A stretch of 64,000 nucleotides of DNA. Origin: Cymbomonas tetramitiformis (lineage: Eukaryota > Chlorophyta > Pyramimonadophyceae > Pyramimonadales > Pyramimonadaceae). Numbering within the stretch: position 1 is the first letter of the stretch; every line of letters starts with the position of its first letter. Below the pieces are notes generated by a model that saw only the letters and a list, made by a program, of their open reading frames with translations, was not told the origin of the DNA and made no database searches. Location: assembly GCA_001247695.2 (NCBI GenBank), contig LGRX02029386.1:1-64000 (forward strand), read 5' to 3'. A program made the position numbers and the translations under genes. Positions 30,226 to 41,952 of the stretch are shown piece by piece.

Positions 30226-32522
30226 CGGACAGGAGGCTGCAGGTATTTGCATCTAACGGATCTCGAATTTAGGATTCTCAGGGGCAAGAGGTCGGCATTG
30301 GGTCCTCATTACAGAGTAGAATCAAGCTACGTTGCTTGCGTGCTTTAGTATGAGGTTTGCACGAGCCAGCTTGGCTCCAGGAGTCACAGGGGATCGCCCC
30401 TCCGACTTGAAGCAGGCTGGCAGCCGTCAAGTCTGCATCCCGAAGGAACGGGCTCCGTCGTGGGCTCAGATGCTCCAAGCACGTCAGCGCGCTCGTGGGT
30501 TCGAAACTTCAGCACGGGACACAGGAATGCCTCCGGGCGCGCTGAGGAGATACCAAACATGCAACGCGGCCCACAACTCGTCTCGCTCATGCACCGGCTT
30601 CCTCCTGGTGCTCGCAACCACGAAGTTTCAGCTCAGGTGGAAGCGGTCAAAGCGACACTCATCTCACACGTTAAATATCAAAATTTCTGAAAGTTTAGAC
30701 ACTGAAAGTCGTCGCCCCAGATCAGCACCTCAAGCTCAGCTAGCATGCTCGAGCTATCAAATCTAAACTGGGCCGTTCGTTTTCAACGTTGCACACATCC
30801 GATTCTTAATCCAAGCACGGTTTCAGAGAGAACATGAGGACATCCTTGTGGACTCCCAAGAAACTCTTTGGAAAATTTCGTATTCCCGATCTTAATGCGT
30901 TGGACGGATCAGGTTGATTTGCACACCCTTGCTGCACGCTGCAGGGCATTAAGGTACTGTAGACGTACGGAATGGTTATCTTCCTGAGGTAGTAGGTGGC
31001 CAGCAGAGGAACGCAGCGCGCCGTATACGTCAGCGATCGAGCAGTGTGCGGCGCGAGAAGCTTGAAAGCTGGCATAACCTGAGAGGAAGCCACAGCAGCT
31101 CCTGTGCCTGACGTGTGTGTCGCGACGGGGAAAATAGCAACAGAATGCAGTGTGCCGCAATCTTTCTGAATAAAACTATATTGGGACCTTAAAAATAAGT
31201 GACCGAGCGGGAAATAACCTATCTTCATATGACTCGCCAGTCGGCGTCTCAAATCATGTCCAACTTAGGTTGCGAAGTGGAAGCGCAGACAGCCCCATGA
31301 AGACAACCTCGACGAAGACCCGAGCAGAGCGAGCAGACTCTCTGCTGACATGGGCCAGACTGCGAGTGCGAGTGTGGAGTTCAGCGTAAGTTGGGGCAGG
31401 CGTACCGAATGATATATGACAAGCCTCCGAGATACGCACTCGACAGGGCGAAGAAAGCTCTGCACTCCTTCGCTTGCTCCCGCTGCGCCGTAAACGGCAA
31501 TCGTGGAGTGACATATCTGTCAATGAATACAGAATCGTGAGTGTTAAATCTGTATGCAACCCCGTTGCTTCACAAGCGCGCACACCTATGCAAGGAGCGC
31601 GACGATACCGGCCAAAGTATGCAGGAGTACCTTCCACACCCGAGGAGCAAACGTCTTCAGAGCGCCTCGCACAAATATGGTGACCACAAAAGCAACAGAT
31701 TGCAAGGCAAGCGATTTCCGGTTGACTTGAACCATGGAAGCATCGGCCTTCCAGCGTCGCAAACGCATCTTGTAAGAGGAGCTATTCGCTGGAAGAGCTC
31801 GCTTACTGCCTGGACTGGTGAGCGCCACACTCAAGCCCTCTCTTCGATGTTTGAAAAAATATATACTGGAGGAGCAGTCTTATGATACACATAGAACGAC
31901 GTCGGGAATAAGTCGTCTAGCTCTACATGAACGTAACCGGCCAACATCCGCTAAGATCTATCCACTTGCGTTGGGAAGCCGAGCACATGAACCGGCGACA
32001 ATCGAAGTGGAAAGAATTCACAATCGAAGGTGTTCAGCTGACGTGAGAGCTAGAGCTGTTCACAAGAGCTGATTGCACCCAATCGAATGCAATCGATCCG
32101 ATTGATGGCGCTGGCGTGGCGGCACCCGACCGCAAGTTCGTTCGACCATTCGCCGTTCGGATATCCGATGCGATCGGCGCGCGGCGCGGCGGTGCGGGGC
32201 GGGGGCTACCGCTACCGGCTACGGGCATGGTCAAGGGGAGTAACTGTGGTTACCGATTGTATTCTGGTGGGATAAAAGTTAAGCTTTCTATCCCACCAAT
32301 AGAAACATCAGGATAAAAGTTAAGCTTTGTATCCCACCCGGTCGCCGGTGACCATTCGATTGTATAGCTATAGAATAGGCCTGGCTCCGATCGCGCGATT
32401 CAACGGATAGCAATGAAGAGCAGGTGCCATTCGTGTTTTGGGGTGAAATTCGCTACCTTTCCCCCCCCAAGAGCCGAAAGCATTTTCACTGTGCTGAAGC
32501 ATTTTTTACGGCTGGATACTAT
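30226..32522. other. 2.3 kb with no gene established
   Basis: Frames of 60-150 codons lie on both strands. One minus segment near 30950-31060 (TYTARCVPLLATYYLRKITI) could be an N-terminal exon of the ABC1 kinase gene, but phase and acceptor could not be fixed. 32264-32338 has two copies of GGATAAAAGTTAAGCTTT followed by TATCCCACC. Confidence 0.35.
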
Positions 32523-34540
32523 CAGGGCCTTTCACAGGTAGTCGACTACCTGCGAAAAGTACCTGCGCGCAGGTAGTAGGCACTACTTGTACCTGTACCT
32601 GTCGTTGAGAGGCTAGTACATGTACCTGTATCTGTGCCCGATTTCGGTCATCCAAAGTACCTGTACCTGTACCTGCGGGCCCGGATTTTGACAGGTAATA
32701 CCTGTCATCCGCAGGTACTCTCTACCAATTGCATCCAATAGGGGCTACTCTCTACCAATTGCGCAATTGGTAGCGGAGCAACCCGAATAGGCAATAGGGG
32801 CTTCTCTGCATCTCTTGTTCTCTTGCGTGAACGCGTGAACGGTCTGAACGATAGCGCGTTTGGCCATTTGCAAGATTGCAACCATGCCGGAAGGCTGCGG
32901 CAGTGACCCCAGTGAGGAGCCTTCATCATCCGATACCTTCAATTCTAATGCCGGTTCCAGCGCCAACCCTCCGCCCGCGACTCCTCAGACAGAAGTTTTG
33001 GTTTCCTTGATAAGTTTCGACACCTTGCTCATAAGTTATCATCCTGCGGATAAGTTTACACCCTTAACCAGAGACTTTGCACGCTCCTGCAAGCGGGCTT
33101 GAGCATGCTCTGGCACACATTAGGTCACTAACTGATTCCGACTTTGACCTGGACTTGATCACCCATGTCGACGACTTCTCGCCATCGGATTCGGCATAGT
33201 CGAAAATGGTTTGCAAGCATGTCACGTTGGCTGAATCCGGTCAGTGCTTCCGGCTACAAGTACCTGCAAAAGTACCTGTGATACCTGCGGTATTACCTGT
33301 ACCTGTACCTGCACCTGCGGTAAAGTACCTGTACCTGTACCTGTGTCCATTTCCCCAAAATTGGATATACATGTACCTGTACCTGTGCGTTGTGCCCAAT
33401 TGGCTACTACCCAAATTCATGGTCCTACCACAAGGACCAATGGGCAATTGCGGTTTCGATCACTAAATCGACTATTTGAGGCACAGGTAACATTTGCACA
33501 TGATATTTATGAGTTAAATGAATTTTATTTCTTATAGCGGCGGCCCCCATGAGACTTTAGGTGTGTGGTTGAACGACACGCTTTAGGGGTGTAATTTCAC
33601 CAAAAGCTTGAAGAAAATGGTGGTCCTACCACAAGGACCACCGTATTTTGAGTATTAGGAGTCACATGCGGGGCTCACGGTGATGCTCATGGTTATACAT
33701 CGTGAGTTTATGACCAAATAAGATAACTGAATCGGTTACTTCGCACCCTCATCATCATTTCCGCTCTATTTCAGCATGGCGCATGTTCAACACAATGCAA
33801 ATTCCGAATTTAGTGAATTTCGGACTTTAGAAATTGGCATCCATCCATTCTAAAATGTACACGCCAGTCGAAAAATAAGATATTTGGATGATGTTAGACT
33901 TTCAGAAATTCGCAATACATATATACTTGAAGATTTAATGTGCCGCACACACCAACCTTGCGATATATGCCCTCTAGCAAGCAATTATGATGGCTGGCTG
34001 GTCAGCTCGCGTGACCACTGTTTTAGGGGGGAAACCAACGAGCCAATATATTAGAGGGGAAGCCAACAAGCCAACGAGCCAATATATGCATTCCAACCGG
34101 GCCTACCGCCCAAATATGATTGGGACATATGTATAGGTTCAATTTGATGGTATCCGCGCAGGTGTAGTGTTGATATATGATTGGTAAAAAATTATTGAAG
34201 ATGAGTCACTAATTTGCCACATTTTGAATGTTCCAAAAAATCCGTTTTGAAAAAATTGAGTGTAGAGGTTTGAAATGCATTCGTCATGGATATATGGGAT
34301 GGATATAGGCCAAACCAGCGTTCAAATAAATTAATATAGGACCTATATATACCACCTTTCATTGGTTAGACACCACAAATCACGGGAGATGGCCAATTAA
34401 ATTATCGGAACAATGGTCCTCGTGGTAGGACCAAATCGTCGATTTGGTCCTACCACAAGGACTGCGGGGCAGTAGCCACAATTCCACAGACGCACCCCCT
34501 AGTACCTGTAGGTAGCAGGTACTACCTGTGAAAGGCCCTG
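32523..34540. mobile_element. non-autonomous hAT-like element, 20-bp perfect TIRs
   Basis: 32523-32542 (CAGGGCCTTTCACAGGTAGT) is the exact reverse complement of 34521-34540. Flanking octamers GATACTAT and GATATTAT match at 7 of 8, as for a hAT target duplication. GTACCTG-type repeats crowd both subterminal regions (32550-32720, 33257-33400, 34498-34520). A near-palindrome TGGTCCTACCACAAGGACCA recurs near 33420, 33622 and, rearranged as an inverted pair, 34413-34460. There is no transposase ORF in its 2,018 bases. Only short frames are present. Confidence 0.85.
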
Positions 34541-34619
34541 GATATTATCTTCAGGATTATACTGCAGAGAGCGACAATATGAAAAATGTTTACTTTGTGC
34601 TCATATCAAGCATATAAAC

Positions 34620-34704
34620 TCACGGGGAAGCCGATTTTCCCCCCACTGTATGGGGGCCTGCTTCTCCTTGCTTCACCCCTCACTGTGTGTGGCATGTGTC
34701 ACGC
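34620..34704 (+). repeat. left LTR of the outer element, first piece
   Basis: Matches 55671-55755. Ends in the CACGC duplicated by the gypsy insertion. Confidence 0.85.
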
Positions 34705-35041
34705 TGTCAGGGTTATGACCGATGACATATGTGTCATACATGTCATACGTGGCATACCTGTCATACCTGTCATACCATGTCATGTCATGTCATGTCATAT
34801 ATTATTATGACAGTCGGTCGTGTCATATATTATTATGACAGTCGACAGTATGGTCGATCATGACTGTACAGGTCGAGTCGCGTCATACATTTATGACAGT
34901 CGTAAGTACGGTCGACGATGACTGTAAATGTCGCCAGATGATTATGTCATATCATCAGGCATCCCTGTCATCGAGAGTTCGTATGATTGAACTCGAAGAT
35001 GGCAAAGCAAAGATACATCTTGGAAACAAACCAAGAACCAT
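34705..35041 (+). repeat. gypsy 5' LTR, first part
   Basis: Rich in TGTCATAC/TGTCATG repeats and TATTATTATGACAG motifs. Broken after AGAACCAT by the insert at 35042. Confidence 0.9.
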
Positions 35042-36747
35042 AAGTAAATTCCACAAGAGAGCACACCGCTGAAATTATTTATTGGCCTCTTAGGAATATT
35101 CCTAGTATCTACTGTATGATTGTACACCTGACGTCTGCTAAATGAGTGGAGACAGTCACATTGGCAGTCGCTGACATGTCCGTACCATGAGAGCTGCATC
35201 GTATCTGAGGCACTCTCGCGCATTTCGCGCATTCCCAATAAACTCTGCAGGAGATTGCACGTGGCAGTAATATATTTCAAATTATTTATCGCGAAGTTTT
35301 TTCCCGTGTGAGGCCTTGAGAGAGCAGCATTGGAATTTATACACGGATTGCAATACATTGACATAAACGCTGACTCTCGTCTGACCTCTGAGCGGAGGAA
35401 GACACACATGAGATGACTCAAAATTGAACGCTTTGCTTTGTGCACAGTAACGGGCATTCTGAAACGGATATTTCATATTTATCACCACAGTATATGCCAG
35501 AGTTGCTGCTGGCAGCTCTCTTCCGTGCTTTGCGAACATGAGTACTTCGGAAGCTTTCAAGGAAAATTGTGACGAGCTTGAAGAGCTTATCCGAAGCTGT
35601 CAGCAGCGAAATGGCATTAGTTACATAGCTATTTTAGGTGAGCTGCTAATGCGACTATCTACGCCTAACCAAGGCCGAGTAGGGCAAATAGCACAGTCTC
35701 ATGACGCGCCTAGGACCACGCCAGTCGTAGAGAGGGCATTACTGATGTCTCTCCGGGTCGCTACAGAGATCGAGGTGCAGCTCAGACCTCGGTCTCCCAA
35801 CGACACAAAAATAGCAGGATATTTGCCTTAGAATTCGGGTAGGTCTCTGCAAGACGTACGCGTGTCCTCAACAGGAAGCGCACCCCGGAGATAGTCCGCA
35901 TTCTATCGAATCACATCTCCTCACAGTCTGCTTTGTCGCAAGGCAAACTGCAAAGTGTAGCTTCGACCTTATGAAACGAACTGTATGACGCAAATGCATT
36001 CTTTTTATGAATGTTACTGTAAAATCGGACAAACAGTTCGAATATCACAGGCTGGTTATAATATAAAGATACACTGCGAGAATTCAATAGAGCGAAAGCG
36101 AAGAGCTCATTCGGATTCTTCAGAAATTTTTCAAAGTCGCAGATGACATACATTCAGCTCAGGGATTCACAACACGTGTACATTGTAAGTAAATAGCTAT
36201 AGAATATTTAACATGACATCGCATATTTAATATATAAAATTGTTTACCCTTCAAGAGTGACTATTGCTCACTCTTGAGCAATAGTCAAGAGTGACTATTG
36301 CTCTCAATAGATTCGCAATCGTCAAATCACATGACCATGTATGACATGACATGACATGACATGACATCTGAGATGTGAATTTTTTCAAGACAAGGTCGCA
36401 TATATAATAATATATAATTGTACACGTATATTTCTGCATCCTATTTTAATAGCATTAGATTTGGGGATGTTCTAATTTCGCCTATTTATCCTCCATCGCA
36501 TGCATCGGCTAAGATGGTCAAATCGATGATTACATGGTGCTTGCCATCGGTGTGGCATGCATGCCATGCACACGTCAGCCGTCAATCGTTTCTCGTCCAT
36601 GAATCGGGTTGTGCTCGTTAACATATCCGGGAGGTGGTGAGTGATCGCGGAAGAATCCTCCAAAGATCATTGGTCGAAAATCGACAGAATGGGTGACTGG
36701 AGAAAAATTTCAGAGGTGTGTCACATGGTGGTAATGACTTATGCCAT
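35042..36747. mobile_element. 1.7-kb insertion inside the gypsy 5' LTR
   Basis: The 3' LTR shows the uninterrupted join AACCATCTTTAGC. Here CCAT occurs on both sides (35038-35041, 36744-36747), possibly a 4-bp duplication. The ends AAGTAAATTCCAC and, inverted, AAGTCATTACCAC make imperfect TIRs. A plus frame at 35538-35831 (97 codons) and a minus frame at 35911-36153 show no known domain. A run of CATGA repeats sits at 36340-36366. Confidence 0.65.
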
Positions 36748-37029
36748 CTTTAGCTTCCAGCATGCGCGGAACTCGCATGTGCAGCATGAACGAACTAGTC
36801 GTTATTACCATGCTGGTCGTTCAACCTACGTCTCGGGTTCACAACCCAATGGCGGTACCATCTAAGATGATGGGTGACGTAGGTATAAAAGTGAGGAAGC
36901 GTTGTGCTTCAGCAGATCTTCTCACAGAAGCCTGCACTCATCCCCGCTCATTACTTACGCGTGTGTTACCGTCCCATAACACAGCGCTTTATATCAATAT
37001 ACTGAGGGCTCGCTTATCTAGCCCTAACA
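36748..37029 (+). repeat. gypsy 5' LTR, second part
   Basis: Carries the TATAAAA at about 36883 and the LTR end CCCTAACA at 37022-37029. Confidence 0.9.
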
Positions 37030-37603
37030 GAATGGTATTCTCCGACTCGTCAAGGCGACGAACTGAGAACGCATAACACATCACCGCGGGCGCGCTACGC
37101 GCTCCGGACGATAAATCGTTTACCGAGACAGTTAGTTTGTCGTTCCGAGAAGTGATTGTTACGCTGTTTTCAGTGATCCCACCACAGACGGCCAAATCGC
37201 TTATTTCTCGCGATAGAAAATAAAACAGAGCATTTCCAACTGCAATTATATTTTTAAACATGCCTGTTAGTACTCCCCGTGCTGCTCAAGGTAAGAGGTT
37301 TCTTATCTGCAACGATATATCCGTTTCCGTCGTTCCGACTTTCAGTTTTCGTGTCGGATACGCACTTTACACCCTAACCCGTCCTTGCGGGAAAACACAC
37401 CATTATTGATTTAGGGCCTTAGAACGGTTCGACTTTCTTTTAAACGATTTTTTTAGTGTTATCTAGAAACGTATGTAAGGGATTTTTCAACGGTACTCTT
37501 GCGAAAAAGGAATTCACGTTATTTCACGAGGGGGCGTCAGTTCCTATTTACCGAGTAAAACCTCTGTGAATCTTGGTTTGGGTTTCACCCCGCATCCGAG
37601 CGT

Positions 37604-38737
37604 TTGCGACCCATCGGACCTCTGAGTGCTCACAACACTTTGTTATTATACATATTTCATGAAAAACCTACTTTGAAGGCGCTCTGGAAACGTTATGCAG
37701 GTCCCGTTTTCGAGTTTTCGCCGAGCTGGCGAGAACGTCCAGGGGGGCAGCGGTTTTGCCCTTCCTGTGGTATACGCTTACCCTCTCGAAGCAAACTGCT
37801 TGAAAATCACGGCATTTGCCCTGGGAACGTATTGTCTCGAAATATTTTGTCGGTTTGCCCAACGGATATGATGCTATTTATCAATGACCTCCGCAGAAGT
37901 ATGTTTAAGAGAATTCGCAATGCTAGAGGTGTCGCGGTGTGGGGTCTAACCTACGTCAACAAGACGTGGCCGCGCTCCGTTTTCAACTACATGTTTAGTG
38001 AGTGGCTCGAGTCGAGAAGGATAAATAGCACCACTAAAGGTGGAAAAAATCCTCGCGTTCAAACCGTTCGCACGGTCTGGGAGCTACGGACCAATGAAGT
38101 TTTACTGGATCTGGCGGTTTTAGATAATGGCCTCGCAGTTTCTAACGCCATCACAAACAAAAATGGCTCTATTTCGGTCATAGTTCCACCTTTAATAATT
38201 TCTCACACAAGCACAGGTGCCAGCGTGACAGTGAAAGAAACCTTGACGGTTGAGTACGGCACTGCGGTTCTCACTCTAGGCGGCAATGTCCAATTTTGTG
38301 AGACTCGAGGGAAGTTCCTAGGAACCAAGATCTCCGGCCATCCCTTTGGTAGCATGAACTACGGTCTGGCTGAACCTGAGTCTCTGAACGCGGTCACAGC
38401 CCGGAAACTTCTGTCGGCGAGGTGTATGGCGATCCCAAGATATATGTGGGCTCTGGGATATAATGTGAAAGAGCGGGTGCGCGCTGCCTTGGGCATCACA
38501 GTAGGGCACGATGTCGAAGACTATAAGACAGCTTGGGCTCAAACCCAATCACGCCTAGCTTTCTCGAGTCCATCGCCATGTGTGGTGAGGGGATCGAGAA
38601 AGCTACCCGACAGAACTGCACTGACCGTACGGTTGAGGTGTGATCAACACATTTGGTGTGGTAGTCTGGAGGTTTGGCAAATGCCACCCCAGCTTGGGCT
38701 TGACCCCAATCACGCCCGGCTTGCTCGAGTCCTTTGA
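37604..38737 (+). CDS. unidentified protein in the gypsy leader, one Cys/His cluster
   Basis: 377 codons with no recognised family. Residues 51-73 contain C-x2-C...H-x3-C (FCPSCGIRLPSRSKLLENHG then ICPG), which could bind zinc. A beta-rich middle follows (SVIVPPLIISHTSTGASVTV), then SGHPFGSMNYGLAEPE. It lies between the 5' LTR and gag of the chromovirus, and no duplicated flanks show it to be a separate insertion. It could be an accessory gene of the element or cargo from an older insertion. The last roughly 60 codons run into an imperfect DNA duplication. Confidence 0.45.
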   Translation: MRPIGPLSAHNTLLLYIFHEKPTLKALWKRYAGPVFEFSPSWRERPGGQRFCPSCGIRLPSRSKLLENHGICPGNVLSRNILSVCPTDMMLFINDLRRSMFKRIRNARGVAVWGLTYVNKTWPRSVFNYMFSEWLESRRINSTTKGGKNPRVQTVRTVWELRTNEVLLDLAVLDNGLAVSNAITNKNGSISVIVPPLIISHTSTGASVTVKETLTVEYGTAVLTLGGNVQFCETRGKFLGTKISGHPFGSMNYGLAEPESLNAVTARKLLSARCMAIPRYMWALGYNVKERVRAALGITVGHDVEDYKTAWAQTQSRLAFSSPSPCVVRGSRKLPDRTALTVRLRCDQHIWCGSLEVWQMPPQLGLDPNHARLARVL

Positions 38738-38780
38738 CTCAAAGGATTCGAGCAAGCTGCCCGAAGGAGCTGTGGTATCG
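38519..38780. repeat. imperfect tandem duplication with hairpin
   Basis: AGCTTGGGCT...CCCAATCACGCC...CTCGAGTCC occurs at about 38530 and again at about 38691. The second copy contains GCTTGCTCGAGTCCTTTGA and its inverted partner at 38719-38757, a stem of about 19 bp with one mismatch. Confidence 0.75.
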
Positions 38781-41700
38781 TGCAGCCCCTTCGGTTTCCG
38801 ACCCTCCGCATTTTCGTAACCCTAAAACCCTGAGCACTACTCAAGCACTCTTGTAAAGGCATCTGCATCCCTTCAACTTTAAGGCAGTGTCGCGCCTGTA
38901 TTTCCTATGCTACACATAGCACTTTGTCCCACAGTTATGTGTTTAGAATACACGGGTATGTTTTGATATTGTAAAGGACACACACGGCATGCACTCTTAT
39001 AACACAGCACAGCTTGATCGAAGCGCGCGACGAAGCATTGTAGCACGGCCGCAATCGAACGAATAGAATAGTGATTAGGTATGTATGATAGTATTAAAAG
39101 TGAATAGAACCTCTTCTATATGACTAAACGTGCTTTTTGTAAAAACAAGTGAGATAGCTATTTCGTCCAATACAGCGCGCTCTGAGCCATGATAACATGG
39201 CAAGTTTATGACCCATCCCAATATCACAGATGGTTTCGTTAGCAATACAAAGCACCATAGTTCCTCAAAGAACGTTTAAATGAGTTTAACTATCACATAT
39301 GGGCAGCTCTGAATATATATACAACATGTTTGTATGTACCACACACAGGCATACACATATACGTAGACCCTATATACGATTGGGCTTCATGGGCGAAGTG
39401 TGTTGTGATGCGACGCCCTAAATATCGAGAATCACGCAAACCTGACATTACCATTGCATTTCTCAGCATCGAATTAGGTTGGGAACATCGAAGAACATGC
39501 ATGTAAATGTAATGATTGCATCGGAATTCGAAACTCCGAAATCCCTATTATGGGCCATTTATTCGTAAACCCTAACTGCATAGTTGAAATATGTCATGCT
39601 GACACCATATAGCATGCTTGCTAGTGAGATAAGGCATCAAGTTTGGTCAGACGATATCCAAACTGAAGTTATATTGTACCAACATCACACTTGAACGTTA
39701 TTTGCGTCATAAATACCATGTGCGCACAAACCCTATGAATTCGGGCTTTATAGGGGGATTTCAGGCTTATGTAACACCCTAAATACTGCGAACCACTAAA
39801 TTTCGAGGTCACCATCGTTTTCCTCAACATCGAAATAGGTTAGAAACAATGTACTTTGAATCTAAATGCAATACTAACATCGAAATTGAAAACCCAAACC
39901 CTTATCGTCCGGATTTTTGGCGTTTCGTGGTGATGTGAAAGTGTGAGTGCTGTAGTAGAGATATCGAATTTTGTGTGCGCAGGTTGCGGATCGCATATTT
40001 CAAACAGGCGTTGCAGTCGCACATATATCAACATATCTCGCATAATATCGACCGCTGCGGAATAAACAGCGAAATCGGTGCGCGAGGAGACATCGTCGCA
40101 ATCGCATTTGTTCACATACACGCCGTCAGAGATAACAGCGCGAGAAGGTGTGCATACAGCATGCCGATCGCACATATGCGCTGACATCATTCGCAAAATT
40201 GTTCGAGATTCGACAAACTGACGCGCATATGCACAAATCGTCATCAGTGTATGTTTCGTATACAAAATGGCATTCGTATCACATGCCGTACATCTCTGCG
40301 ACGAGATATCATCACTATTCACAGCGCGCACATCAGCGATTCATCAAAGTCGCAATAAATCGCAGTTTGCAGTTTTTGATGCGTATACTGATCTCGTCAT
40401 CGAAAAATCATCATTTCAAATGGTCGCAAAAATCACTTGTCGACGTGCGCATGATTATTTTGCTTGACAGTATATGTTTACACCTGCTAGACGCATCATA
40501 ACAGATGACGCGCGATGATGGTATACATAAATGCAGCATGTTACAATATCTGCACATAAAAGATGATGCTCATTCACTGTCAGATTATATCAACCTACAA
40601 TCATGAGTGTGAACTGCATAAATGCTGTGTGAATAGCTTACACACACACACACGCTCAACATGACAGATCATTGAATACTCTGCAGCAACATCATAGTGT
40701 GTGCAAAAAGTCGAGTGTGTGGAGATAATAATACCTGCAGCAACACACACACACACACATACTTGTAGTATACACTATCATGAGTATATACTGAGTGCAT
40801 GCAGCAGATGTGCATTTCACCACCTGTACATTATTATACTGAGCATCACTGTGATTGTGCATGCATTATTCATACAGCTTGATCACGATACCAGCTGTAA
40901 TGTACATACCAGTTTGATCACGTTAACAACTGGGACACATGGCATCACATCACAATACATTATACAATGCACAAAGCATACTGCAGTGCATGTAAGCTAT
41001 ATTGGAACCCATGTAAGTGTAAGGTGCCTGAAGGTGATCTTAACACCATAATTAGCTCGACATGCTCTGACGAAGGATTTGGGATGAGCATGTTCGTTCT
41101 ATGGTGGATCACTGAATGGAATGCTCACCGGAACTACATGTGAAATAAATCAAGCAACTCATTATTGTAAATGAGAGTATACAGGATTACAATAACCCCT
41201 AAGCTGATATATATATCATGCTAGATTTATTCAGTACATGGTATACAGATCATCCTGCATGATAAATCATCTTGGTGTATTGTAATACCAGAAGTCACCT
41301 ACATATAAGTGTGTATAGTGAATAATTCACACACACACACTTACAAGTACTAAATCAACAAGTACCTACACAATGCACACACCACTGACATTACTATGTA
41401 TAATGACATTCACTGACTCAGTAAGTGAAATGATCAACTATAATGTCAACTATGTGCATGATAATATAGATACCATCCGACAAACACATGTGCGTGTTGG
41501 ATGTCAGTGATGGCGATAGCTAAGGTAAACAGGATAAAACTACATGCTGAAGGGCTGGATGGAGAATATCTCCAGACCCGAAGGCATTATACAATGCTCA
41601 AATAAGCAGCTGGTCACTGCTGAGCATTGTCCATTCGTCTCACATATCAGCTGGAGCAACTACAACAAGTACATTGCATTATGATAGTTGATTCAGAATT

Positions 41701-41944
41701 GATCAGCTCAATTTGCATGTAACATACAGATCAGTTTTCACATGATTTCTGACAATAGTGTAAAGGACATTCACACACACATAAATGTGTTGTGTGAAGT
41801 TGCTGTGATTGTATCCAGCAAAGTCCAGATTTGTTCCAAATGAGATATATCACTTTGATAAATCTTAAGAGCACAGACCTATGCTCAAACAAATCATAGG
41901 TTGAGAAATATCGCTAAAGTGGCTGTTTCCACTTAAGTTGATTA
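38781..41944. other. AT-rich non-coding part of the gypsy leader
   Basis: There is no supported gene in 3.1 kb. It contains CA/GT microsatellites near 40640-40760 and 41320-41345, and duplicated phrases (for example the CCCTAAATA...GAATCACGCAAACCT and CCCTAAATACTGCGAACCACTAAA segments near 39415 and 39776), which suggest old internal duplication. Confidence 0.5.
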
Positions 41945-41952
41945 ATATATAC
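41945..41952. repeat. 8-bp target-site duplication of the hAT element, left copy
   Basis: ATATATAC, repeated exactly at 45607-45614. Confidence 0.95.

Noticed and set aside
30490..30520. GGGTTCGAAAC as a tRNA T-loop
   Set aside because: No acceptor stem, D-arm or anticodon arm can be built around it.
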